DNA from: Hirudo medicinalis
Taxonomy: Eukaryota > Annelida > Clitellata > Hirudinida > Hirudinidae
Assembly: GCA_011800805.1 (NCBI GenBank)
Contig: MPNW01001734.1
Coordinates: forward strand, 1-10,166
Direction of reading: 5' to 3'
Length of the DNA: 10,166 nt
How positions within the stretch are numbered: position 1 is the stretch's first letter; every line of letters begins with the position of its first letter. The notes below the pieces were generated by a model. The model saw only the letters and a list, made by a program, of their open reading frames with translations, searched no databases and was not told where the DNA came from. The translations under genes were made by a program, and so were the position numbers. This document shows positions 1-6,562 of the stretch, piece by piece.

Positions 1-120
1 GTCGTTACGTGTCGTGTTCGAAACCCAGCTTGCACCACCACAAAGCGCCCCTGGGAGCCGGCGCTATATAAATGGTCTAAGCACCCCTGACGCTCACGCT
101 TATGGCGCTATATAAATAAA
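1..120 (+). mobile_element. tRNA-derived SINE, 3' part (5' end outside window)
   Basis: Bases 16-24 read GTTCGAAAC, a match to the RNA polymerase III B-box consensus GWTCRANNC. They are followed by a non-coding body and a tail ending CGCTATATAAATAAA. The A box would lie left of the window. The tail element GCGCTATATAAAT occurs twice within the copy, at 61-73 and 105-117, so the 3' end looks duplicated. A second tail that aligns closely lies at 8466-8508, which supports a dispersed family. Known of such elements: tRNA-type SINEs are transcribed from the internal A and B boxes and moved by a partner LINE. The family name is not recognised. The element ends about 22 bp before an ADAM17 coding exon. 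Confidence 0.6.
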
Positions 121-142
121 CTTACTTGTGATCATCATCCAG

Positions 143-224
143 GGAGTGTGCATAAAGGAAGAGGCCCACAACTCCATCCTGAGACTGTGGAAGGTCATCG
201 AGAACATCGACGCCAACAAGCTCG
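143..224 (+). CDS. ADAM17: ADAM17-like exon A: end of membrane-proximal domain and juxtamembrane helix
   Basis: Acceptor ATCCAG ends at 142. The reading starts in phase 0 as GVCIKEEAHNSILRLW. GVC matches the last cysteine context (GKC) of the membrane-proximal domain, and the amphipathic stretch after it matches the CANDIS region that contacts substrates and membrane. The donor is placed at 225 (GTCTGC, a poor match to GTRAGT) because this leaves one G that joins TC of the next exon as GTC (Val) and keeps the family alignment ungapped. Reading on would enter an (ATT)n repeat coding only Ile. Confidence 0.8.
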
Positions 225-276
225 GTCTGCTCGCTCGACAGTCCTCGATTATAATATTCACTATTGTCATTACTAC

Positions 277-313
<37 letters not shown>

Positions 314-356
314 ATTATTATTATTAATATTGTTGTTGCTGTTGTTGTTTTTGTTG

Positions 357-403
<47 letters not shown>

Positions 404-754
404 GTTATTATTATTATTATTATTTTTGTTATTATTATTTCATTTCAATTCCACTTCAGTCATGTTCATGAAGGCGAACATAGTGGGCACTGTCATCATC
501 CTGTCTCTCGTTGTCTGGATTCCCGCCAGTTGCATTGTCGCCTGTGTGGTCAGTTGTTGTCACTTGACTTGATCGATTGGTTGATTGATTGATTGGTTGA
601 TTTATTGATTGGTTGGTTGATTGATTGATTGGTTGGTTGATTGATTGATTGGTTGATTGATTTATTGGTTGGTGCCACTCTTCAGCATTATTAATTTTGT
701 TATTAATAATTCTCTACTGTTTCAATCATTATCATGATCACAACCGACACTACC

Positions 755-815
<61 letters not shown>

Positions 816-1115
816 ATCAGGATAGAAAGAGAGCCAAAAAGCAGAAGGAGGAATACAGGTGGTACCAACCAGATGTGAGTTATTCCTGTTGTGGACTCAA
901 TGAAACTCTTGTTTCTCGAATAAAATTAAGAAAACATTAACATTAACATTATTTATTAAACACCAACACGATATTCTCTCATCTGAATATGTTAACGAAC
1001 CCAATTAACATGATTTATTCGTCGACTCAAGAACGACGAGCTGCTCCTGCCCTGGGAAGACAAGGGCAAGGTGAAGCCTGCCGTGGAAGTGAAGGTCTTC
1101 CCCGGGTCGGACTGA
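143..1115 (+). CDS. ADAM17: ADAM17/TACE-like metalloprotease, 3' end (four exons, partial)
   Basis: Spliced CDS is 143-224, 460-548, 821-874 and 1032-1115: 309 nt giving 102 residues and a TGA stop. The family protein is a type I membrane sheddase that cuts substrates such as TNF, EGFR ligands and Notch at the cell surface. The catalytic domain lies outside the window. What is seen: a juxtamembrane stretch ILRLWKVIENID, which lines up with the CANDIS helix IERFWDFIDQLS of human ADAM17; a membrane segment with VGTVIILSLVVWIPAS, against VGSVLVFSLIFWIPFS; and the stop-transfer sequence CVDRKR, against CVDKKL. From memory, the junctions join without gaps in this comparison, which fixes the splice phases. 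The tail is only about 45 residues, against roughly 130 in human. No other ADAM fits as well. Confidence 0.86.
275..441. repeat. (ATT)n / (GTT)n microsatellite in ADAM17-like intron A-B
   Basis: Almost pure ATT triplets with a GTT-rich interruption at about 330-360. It fills most of the 235-bp intron. The long Ile- and Leu-only reading frames here are products of the repeat, not genes. Confidence 0.95.
460..548 (+). CDS. ADAM17: ADAM17-like exon B: transmembrane segment
   Basis: The acceptor CACTTCAG ends at 459, and the donor GTCAGT starts at 549. The exon encodes FMKANIVG followed by about 21 hydrophobic residues (GTVIILSLVV to IVACV) with the family's WIP-S signature inside the membrane. 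The membrane helix of ADAM17 is known to bind the iRhom partners. The exon ends in phase 0. Confidence 0.85.
566..674. repeat. (GATT)n / (GGTT)n tetranucleotide repeat in intron B-C
   Basis: Imperfect alternation of GATT and GGTT starting just downstream of the exon B donor. The complementary (AATC)n type recurs at 5111-5204. Confidence 0.9.
757..815. repeat. (ATC)n microsatellite at the exon C acceptor
   Basis: About 19 perfect triplets ending five bases before the acceptor AG at 819-820. It stands where the polypyrimidine tract would be. Confidence 0.95.
821..874 (+). CDS. ADAM17: ADAM17-like exon C: basic cytoplasmic stop-transfer segment
   Basis: A 54-nt phase-0 exon. Acceptor CAATCAG ends at 820 and a consensus donor GTGAGT starts at 875. 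It encodes DRKRAKKQKEEYRWYQPD, a strongly basic start to the cytoplasmic tail. The acceptor's upstream tract is itself the (ATC)n microsatellite at 757-815. Confidence 0.82.
1032..1115 (+). CDS. ADAM17: ADAM17-like exon D: terminal coding exon
   Basis: The acceptor ACTCAAG ends at 1031. The exon reads in phase 0 from NDELLLPWEDKGK to VEVKVFPGSD, then TGA at 1113-1115. The VKPAVEVKVFPG part resembles the ASVRIIKPFPAP region of the human tail. The long remainder of the vertebrate tail, with its regulatory Thr/Ser sites, is absent. A GT at 1117 could be a donor, but the in-frame stop comes first. Confidence 0.72.
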   Translation, partial: NDELLLPWEDKGKVKPAVEVKVFPGSD

Positions 1116-1760
1116 GGTGCCGACGGACGCAAAAGCCTCCTTCGATGGACTCTGCCGGTCGATCGGGACATTCACGAAATGCGAGTTTCGTGACGCGATC
1201 ATGTTAACGCTTTTATTTATCATTTTGTCGTTGATATTGAACTTTGCATTTGTCGAATGAAAATGTAAATCACATTTTGATTAATAACATAAGCATTTAT
1301 TACTGTCTTATCGTCAATCATCAACCAACCGTCGATCATGCAAGCCTTTTTAAAACTATACGTCAATCAATCGATCTTGTCAATCATTTGTCGATCGATC
1401 GATCAGTCGACGAGGCGATTGATTTTCATCTCACGACAGGCAGTGTCTCGACCGTAAAAATGCAATCAGGACATTCTATTTTTTTTTTGTGACGGATTTG
1501 TCGACCGATCTTCTTTCTATCGTTTTTATCGGCCGTCGACTTTTGATTTTGATCGTCTATTTGCTTTGTTAATTCAGTTTTTTTTTTTTTATTAGACTTT
1601 TAAGTCCAGTTTTTGAGGCTTTAGGATCCTGTTGTCGACATCGCAACAACGACGACGACGATGACGGCTTGCGATGTTTTTAGCAAAATGTGTTGCATTT
1701 TCTTCGGTTTCTCAAAGGATGAAAGTCGTTGTCAAAGGAAATTTTTTTTAAGCAAAATGA
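1116..1760 (+). other. Probable ADAM17-like 3' UTR / flank, no gene seen
   Basis: No conserved coding segment is visible on either strand. The stretch is unusually rich in TCGA and GATCG words (for example 1350-1400 and 1498-1560). No canonical AATAAA was found close to the stop. T-runs at 1480-1488 and 1580-1590 are plain homopolymers. Confidence 0.35.
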
Positions 1761-1775
1761 CTCTAGATTCTTAGT

Positions 1776-1776
1776 A

Positions 1777-1831
<55 letters not shown>

Positions 1832-1861
1832 CGATGACGATGATGATGATCATCATGATGG
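1776..1861. repeat. (GAT)n microsatellite
   Basis: GAT triplets with GGT and GAC variants in the intergenic region. It yields a poly-Met frame that is not a gene. Confidence 0.95.
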
Positions 1862-1935
1862 CAGTCCTTCGAAAGTACTGGATATTCTGTTACTTTTCTA
1901 TGGCTACCTATAATGCCTCATGAAAATCAGGTTCA

Positions 1936-1953
1936 ATATTATTATTATTATTG

Positions 1954-1988
<35 letters not shown>

Positions 1989-2062
1989 ATTATTATTGTT
2001 GTTGTTGTTGTTATCATTATTGTTGTTGTTGTTGTTATCATTATTGTTGTTATTGTTATCCT
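1936..2062. repeat. (ATT)n / (GTT)n microsatellite
   Basis: ATT triplets pass into alternating blocks of GTT and ATT. The stretch (GTT)5 ATCATT is repeated, which shows short higher-order duplication. It yields poly-Ile, poly-Leu and poly-Val frames of no meaning. Confidence 0.93.
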
Positions 2063-2291
2063 GTCATTCCGTATCACTCGTTGCTATCACATTAGTGTTT
2101 GTTTTTTTTCCATTTCTAAAATCTTGTTCGACAAAATTAAGTTTTTGAAGTTCCGCATTTTTTTTTAATAATTAATAATTGTTATTAATTATATTATCCT
2201 GATGATGACCCTGCCTCTGCATACTTCAGGCCTGTTAACGAATTGTGTCCATTCTTTAGATCCTTTTTTTTTACATTGTGTTTAAAACGTT

Positions 2292-2372
2292 TGTTATGCA
2301 ATGTATAACAATATACAATGTGTAATATACATGGTATAACATACAATGTGTAAGATACATGGTATATCAACA
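2292..2372. repeat. ~28-bp tandem repeat with TGTAANATA words
   Basis: The words ATACAATGTGTAA and ATACATGGTATA each occur twice in tandem (about 2312-2368), preceded by a related TGTATAACAATATACA. No coding potential is seen. Confidence 0.7.
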
Positions 2373-2377
2373 TTGTC

Positions 2378-2383
2378 AATAAA
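2378..2383 (+). terminator. Possible poly(A) signal AATAAA for the ADAM17-like gene
   Basis: AATAAA is followed after about 10-30 bases by GT/T-rich sequence (GTGGTTGG and TTTATTTGTTTG), the expected order of a cleavage signal. It lies about 1.26 kb after the stop codon, so it would imply a long 3' UTR. The hexamer is common in AT-rich DNA by chance. Confidence 0.3.
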
Positions 2384-2792
2384 CAATCAAAGTGGTTGGA
2401 CAAGTTTATTTGTTTGTCAGTAGCGATTTCAAACTGCCGTTTTTTCACCTAGTTTAAGGCAGTGACAACGTTCGGTTAACCTCCACGGTTCCTGCAAACG
2501 ACCTGACCTCCCTAAGATGGCCCTGAGGCCCCCAAATGGCGTCCCTGTTGGAATTCGAAATAGATTATAACGTGTTATGGAGTTAGGTAATTTTTGCTAT
2601 CGCAAATTCCCCGACTATGAAATGCTTTTCAATAAGCGATAGGACTACGATCATTCGGTCCAATTAAACCGCTTCCCACAAATTGTCATTTAGAAAATAA
2701 TAAAAATTTTATAAAAGTTAATTTAAGCCAAATAATTTAAATGTTAAACGCTTAATTAATATGGAATTACAAGATTAATTTATCAACAAGCG
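2384..2792. other. Intergenic / upstream region, no gene seen
   Basis: There is no supported coding segment. A more GC-rich block at about 2470-2560 contains AAGATGGC and AAATGGCG, words close to the YY1 core. A TATAAAAG is at 2710-2717 inside AT-rich DNA. Both are common by chance. Confidence 0.3.
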
Positions 2793-2806
2793 GTTGTCAT
2801 GGAGCC
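2793..2806 (+). promoter_or_regulatory. Candidate X-box (RFX site) upstream of the ciliary gene
   Basis: GTTGTCATGGAGCC has a near-consensus left half and AT spacer of the X-box (GTTGCC AT GGCAAC), but a weak right half. It lies 170 bp upstream of the preferred start codon at 2976. RFX factors are known to activate ciliary genes through X-boxes in this range. The match is imperfect, so this is inference. Confidence 0.4.
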
Positions 2807-2926
2807 AAGGTTTATAGTCTGTCGTCAGGCAGTTCGTGTGGTCCGACGATCAGCAGAATAACAGGTTTAACAGATTCTCAAACAGTTTTGACAGAATTCG
2901 AGCTGAAAATTCACTTCTGGGAAAGC

Positions 2927-2935
2927 ATGTCGTAG
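2927..2935 (+). other. Minimal upstream ORF (ATG TCG TAG)
   Basis: A start codon, one sense codon and a stop lie 40 bp before the preferred start at 2976. If this sequence is in the mRNA, it would be a two-residue uORF that could lower initiation. Its presence in the transcript is unproven. Confidence 0.3.
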
Positions 2936-2975
2936 TTTGCGGATGATATTTAGCCACACTTCGCAGCCAAAAAGA

Positions 2976-3133
2976 ATGCCCAGCAAAAAGACATTATCGG
3001 ACAGCGAAAACGAGAGCGGTAGTTTCGGTGATTGTGAAAATGAACTCCATAAACTGCAGAGGCAGTACAGATCGAAGGAGAGCGAGAGGAAGACTTTGTA
3101 CCTCGAGGTTCAGGAAACCACAAGGAAGCAGAA
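2976..3133 (+). CDS. ODAD1: ODAD1/CCDC63-like exon 1
   Basis: Begins [17 protein letters not shown], an acidic serine-rich leader, then the family signature [10 protein letters not shown]. The donor is GTAGAG at 3134, which leaves AA to join A of exon 2 as Lys. Without splicing the frame stops at once (TAG at 3135-3137). Confidence 0.78.
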
Positions 3134-5711
3134 GTAGAGTTTTATTTTTTTTATAACTTTTTATTTCATAAAAAAAAAACCTTCTGTTAATTGATTTCAT
3201 TCTGCAATATGCTTGTTGTTAGGTTGAATTATATTTTACCCTTACTTTTTTTAACAATGATTCTAAAAACTATATAAATATTGTTTCAAATTGCTTTAAA
3301 ATTTTGACTCCTAAGCCTGACCCTTACGTTGTATGGTCTGAAATGCCCCGATAGTGCAAATAAAATAATAATAAAAAAAAACATTACTTAACAAAATGAG
3401 TAATGAATAAATTAAGTTTGAATGTAAGGATTTTCAATTTCAGACTGGAGATTGAATCATTGGAGAAAGAAGGGAACGAACTCGAGTTGACGATGAGGTC
3501 TTTGAAGAGTTCCACACACCAGAGGAGGCAGAAGAAGCATTTCGAGGAGTTGAAATCCCTGTCGAGCAAGAATGGTTGGTCGTGAGCTAGTTCAGCTAAC
3601 AGCTAACTAGCTGAACTTTTTAATCGACTAACTACGTAACCACTTGTAACCAATGGCGTTTGTCAAGAAGATTAGCTCTCCAAGTTCAAATGAAGTTGTT
3701 TTTCATGACGTGTGAGGATTACGTCCAGGATGCATTGGCTTAATGCATGAAATATTCATATTCATACAGGCATTCATTCAATCACACATTCATCTGCCAA
3801 TCTGAATGCATTTTATCCACATTCTCAAGTCCCTCTCACACGTGTCGTTCATAAATTCACACCCTCAATTTCAACAGACGAGCTCAGGAAATTCATCGGG
3901 AAAGAAAAGCAGAAGCAGCAAGAACTCGACAGAAAGATCGAGGAAGAGTCTAAAAAGGTCTCAAAACATGACACAATTTTTCTTTCGCTGTATTTTTTTG
4001 TAAATAGTCAGGAATCACAATGTTGCACAATATTATCAGTTGATATTTTGTCGATCAATTGAATTTGTTGTAATCTTGCTGATTTGCTGTAATCTTACGT
4101 CGATCTGAACGTCACATTGCTTTCGACGGATCTTCCGTGGATTCGACATCTTACTACAATTTCACTCTTTTAACACGCTCGTCCAAAATCCATTCAAAAA
4201 CATTTCGAGCAGTTCAGTGATTATCAACTAGCAAAAACTTTTACGACATGATGATCATGATTTGTGACATTAAAAGCATTAAAAACTTATCGATCGCCTT
4301 TCCTCTTCTCGCTTTGGCAGCTGTCCAAGGTCTCTGAGCTGAGGCAGGCCTCTAAGGAGGGCATCAAGAAGAACCTGTCGAACCAAAGGAGGATCAAGAA
4401 GCTCGAAGATCAACTACAGCTGGTTGGTGATGAGATCATTGGAATAGACTACCGATTAACTCACTTAGCTGATTAATTAATTGAGGGTAATTAGCATGTT
4501 ACAATTACATAATCTCATTACAATTCAAACATTTACCATTTGGAATTGTAACATTTATTATTATGCAATATTAATTACTGATTATGATTCATTATTTTGC
4601 ATGATAATTAGCTACAATTTTGGCTGGCTTTCACTCATCATCATCGTCGTCGTCGTCGTCATCATCATCATCGTCGTCGTCATCATCATCACCACCACCA
4701 CCATCATCGCCATCATCACCATCATCACCATCACCACCATCATCATCATCATCATCATCATCACCCCATCCAGGCTAACACGAAGTTCTGCAAACTCCTC
4801 GAGGGCAACAAGGACCTCCGGCAGGAGATTCAGAGCCTCAGGACCCAGAGGCAGAGGTTCGACGAACTCTTCGAAAGGGTCGAAAAGGAGAAGCACAACC
4901 TCCAGTCAGAGGTCACCGAGGTCATCAGACTGTCGACCCAGGCTCATGAAGAGAGGTCGTTGAGCTGTTAAACTTGACTATATTATGAGAGAGAGTGGCA
5001 AATGATTGTTTGTCAGCGATAAATAATTAGCTGATAATAAGTTGTTATTCGCTGACAGCTGAGTCGACAAAAGCAATGATGGTAAACAATACATTATTTC
5101 AACCGGAAACGAATCAATCAAAAATCAAACAATCAATCACAATCAATCAGTCGATCAGTCAATCAATCAATCAAAATTAATCTATCAGTCAATCAATCTA
5201 TCAAATGAAAACCTCTCTCAGAAATGAGGCGCACGACAAATTGGCACAGCTGAGAGAGAAGTCGGACAAGGAGGAGCAGAGGTTTGACTCTGACATGAAG
5301 CAGCTCGAGAGGAACATTGGGGAGTCCAGGAAGCTACTGGCCTTCGTCGGAACTGTCGGAAAGGACAGGGACGAGGATGCCGAGATGAGGAGGCTGAGAG
5401 AGAAGAAGGGTGAGTAATGATGATGATGATGGTGATGATGGTGAAAGCCAGATTCACCCAGGTAGAGGCCCTCCATCCATCCATCCATCCATCTACCCAT
5501 CCATCCACTCATCCACCCATCTATATATCCATCCATCCATCCACCAATCCATCCACTCATCCATCCATCCATCCATCCATCCATCGACAGAGGCACTGCT
5601 CTTTGAAAAGAGGAAACTATTGCAAGTGGATGACCTTGAGACCTTCAAGGACTCCTGGGGAAGAATCACGAAGGTCACACAAGAGGAGGACATGGATGCC
5701 ATCATATCCAG
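2976..5711 (+). CDS. ODAD1: Outer dynein arm docking complex coiled-coil protein, CCDC63/CCDC114 family (N-terminal half, seven exons)
   Basis: Spliced CDS is 2976-3133, 3444-3574, 3878-3957, 4321-4422, 4774-4955, 5222-5409 and 5591-5711: 962 nt, 320 codons plus 2 nt. Family members (Chlamydomonas DC2/ODA1; human CCDC63 and CCDC114/ODAD1) form the docking complex that fixes outer dynein arms to axonemal doublets. What is seen: the N-terminal signature [16 protein letters not shown] with TRKQK, as in LQRQYR-ME-DRK-IRKQ; a charged coiled coil throughout; and late conserved blocks [27 protein letters not shown] and [15 protein letters not shown]. Phases agree at every junction. Start: ATG 2976 has A at -3; an in-frame ATG at 2943 is a weaker alternative. 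Family lengths are about 550-670 residues, so the C-terminal half is missing. CCDC63 and CCDC114 cannot be told apart here. Confidence 0.8.
3444..3574 (+). CDS. ODAD1: ODAD1/CCDC63-like exon 2
   Basis: A good acceptor, TTTTCAATTTCAG, ends at 3443. The exon encodes [20 protein letters not shown] and then a basic [15 protein letters not shown] helix. The donor is GTTGGT at 3575, phase 1. An inverted repeat lies 14 bp downstream. Confidence 0.8.
3589..3617. repeat. Inverted repeat just downstream of the exon 2 donor
   Basis: Arms AGTTCAGCTA (3589-3598) and TAGCTGAACT (3608-3617) are perfect complements with a 9-nt loop. A rival pairing AGCTAGTT (3585-3592) with AACTAGCT (3605-3612) overlaps it, so two stem-loops are mutually exclusive. 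Confidence 0.7.
3878..3957 (+). CDS. ODAD1: ODAD1/CCDC63-like exon 3
   Basis: Acceptor TTTCAACAG ends at 3877. AC completes a Gly-to-Asp switch codon with the G of exon 2, then [20 protein letters not shown], a typical coiled-coil heptad pattern. The donor GTCTCA at 3958 is weak but leaves phase 0, matching exon 4. Confidence 0.75.
4321..4422 (+). CDS. ODAD1: ODAD1/CCDC63-like exon 4
   Basis: A strong pyrimidine tract, TTTCCTCTTCTCGCTTTGGCAG, precedes it. The exon encodes [19 protein letters not shown] and [14 protein letters not shown], which matches the IRKLENRLDK-type block of the family. The donor is GTTGGT at 4423, phase 0. Confidence 0.82.
4488..4612. repeat. Nested inverted repeats in intron 4
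   Basis: GTTACAATT (4498-4506) pairs perfectly with AATTGTAAC (4544-4552). Outside it, TAATTAGCATG (4488-4498) is nearly complementary to CATGATAATTA (4600-4610). It may be a remnant of a small inverted-repeat element, or chance in AT-rich DNA. Confidence 0.4.
4634..4766. repeat. (CAT)n / (CGT)n / (CAC)n microsatellite in intron 4
   Basis: Triplet repeat of NAY/CRY type running up to the exon 5 acceptor. The poly-Met and poly-Ile frames across it are artefacts. Confidence 0.95.
4774..4955 (+). CDS. ODAD1: ODAD1/CCDC63-like exon 5
   Basis: Acceptor CCCATCCAG ends at 4773, just after a (CAT)n repeat. The exon encodes [19 protein letters not shown] and [16 protein letters not shown], which correspond to the conserved NK-LR-EID--R-ER--FD--Y--LE-E block. 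It ends AHEER with 2 nt of the next codon. The donor GTCGTT at 4956 is weak. Confidence 0.84.
5111..5204. repeat. (AATC)n repeat in intron 5
   Basis: Imperfect AATC tetranucleotides with GTC and TATC variants, ending shortly before the exon 6 acceptor. Confidence 0.9.
5222..5409 (+). CDS. ODAD1: ODAD1/CCDC63-like exon 6
   Basis: Acceptor CTCTCTCAG ends at 5221. After completing Arg it reads [20 protein letters not shown], matching the family's R-EA--K---LKEKADKE motif, and runs to MRRLREKKG. It has a consensus donor, GTGAGT, at 5410. Confidence 0.85.
5471..5585. repeat. (CCAT)n repeat forming most of intron 6
   Basis: Tetranucleotide repeat ending at the sequence CGACAG that forms the exon 7 acceptor. 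A short (GAT)n lies at 5416-5443 directly after the exon 6 donor, so the 181-bp intron is nearly all microsatellite. Confidence 0.95.
5591..5711 (+). CDS. ODAD1: ODAD1/CCDC63-like exon 7 (last recognised exon)
   Basis: Acceptor CATCGACAG ends at 5590. It encodes [38 protein letters not shown], corresponding to the family block with EAF--I---TG--D-DELV. The best donor is at 5712 (GTGCCC, weak), leaving phase 2. Read-through instead gives a cysteine- and serine-rich end that stops at 5812-5814. The next family block, which includes NFALFNYVNEL, is not found downstream in the window. Confidence 0.78.
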
Positions 5712-6017
5712 GTGCCCCCGATCGGGATCGTGCAGTTGTTTTATTATTCACGAGGGATCATCATCTTGTCGTCTGCAGTTAATTCGATGCAGTTGTAATT
5801 CATTGATGTTGTAATTAGGATAATATTTAAAATATTTATTATTTGCAAAAAAAAGAGCAAAATTTTGATAATTTTTCAGCTAAAAATATTTTTTTTTCTC
5901 AAGAAAAATTATTATTGTTATATTGATGATTGTTATTTATTTATTTATTTTTAAACAGTTATTAATTGGTTGATGACACGCTGTCAATCTCACAACGTTA
6001 ATATAATTTGCATGATA
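5712..6017. other. AT-rich non-coding stretch after exon 7
   Basis: No conserved exon is seen. It is very AT-rich from 5815 to 5960, with homopolymer A and T runs. An ATTTGCAT octamer (POU-type, reverse orientation) occurs at 6006-6013. Confidence 0.4.
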
Positions 6018-6165
6018 ACATCATCATCATCATCACCACCATCATCATCATCATCATCATCATCATCACCACCATCACCACCACCATCATCATCACCACC
6101 ACCACCATCATCAGCAGCAGAAGCAGCATCATCATCATCGTCGTCGTCGTCACCATCGTTGTTAT
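6018..6165. repeat. (CAT)n / (CAC)n / (CGT)n microsatellite
   Basis: Triplet repeat with short CAG interruptions at 6112-6126. The poly-Ser, poly-Asp and poly-Met frames on both strands are repeat artefacts. Confidence 0.95.
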
Positions 6166-6378
6166 CACCGTTATCGAAGACAATTATGATGATGATCATG
6201 ATAACGATAACGATGGCGATAGACTCGATACGAGAGCGGCTATTTGCACCTGGATTGCCAACCGAGACAGCTGAACAGGTGAGCTGTCATTACGGACGTT
6301 TGTAATTTAAAAAAAAAATCAAAACACGGTATTCGCACGAATTTCGAGGAAAGAAAACATTCGAATGCATTGGAGGGG

Positions 6379-6562
6379 GGGTGAATTTTTATGGTTATTT
6401 GAGGTGAATTTTTGGGGTTATTTGAGGTGAATTTTTGGGGTTATTTGAGTTGAATTTTGGGGGGTTATTTGAGTTGAATTTGGGGGGGTTATTTGAGGTG
6501 AATTTTGGGGGGTTATTTGAGGTGAATTTTGGGGGGTTATTTGAGGTGAATTTTTGGGGTTG
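6379..6562. repeat. 23-24-bp G-run minisatellite, about 8 copies
   Basis: The unit is GGTGAATTTT(T)GGGG(GG)TTATTTGA. Copies differ mainly in the length of the G-run (4-7) and in GGTGAA versus GTTGAA. On the minus strand the 24-bp form reads as an octapeptide repeat PPKFTSNN, but nothing suggests it is translated. Confidence 0.93.

Noticed and set aside
1..60. A genuine tRNA gene
   Set aside because: A B-box is present, but no cloverleaf arms follow. The sequence continues into a SINE body and tail instead.
128..592. Long Ile-rich frame joining ADAM17-like exons A and B region
   Set aside because: It is real coding sequence only at 143-224. The middle is (ATT)n repeat, and exon B is read in another frame after splicing.
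1920..2168. Ile/Val-rich and Leu-rich open frames
   Set aside because: Pure products of an (ATT)n/(GTT)n microsatellite, with no start context or conserved sequence.
5201..5596. Minus-strand [12 protein letters not shown] open frames
   Set aside because: They arise from the (CCAT)n repeat in intron 6 and overlap the well-supported plus-strand exons.
5410..5814. Plus-strand [12 protein letters not shown] frames
   Set aside because: These are the same tetranucleotide repeat. Only the 5591-5711 part is coding, as exon 7.
5990..6305. Poly-Ser, poly-Asp and poly-Met frames on both strands
   Set aside because: Artefacts of the CAT/CAC triplet repeat.
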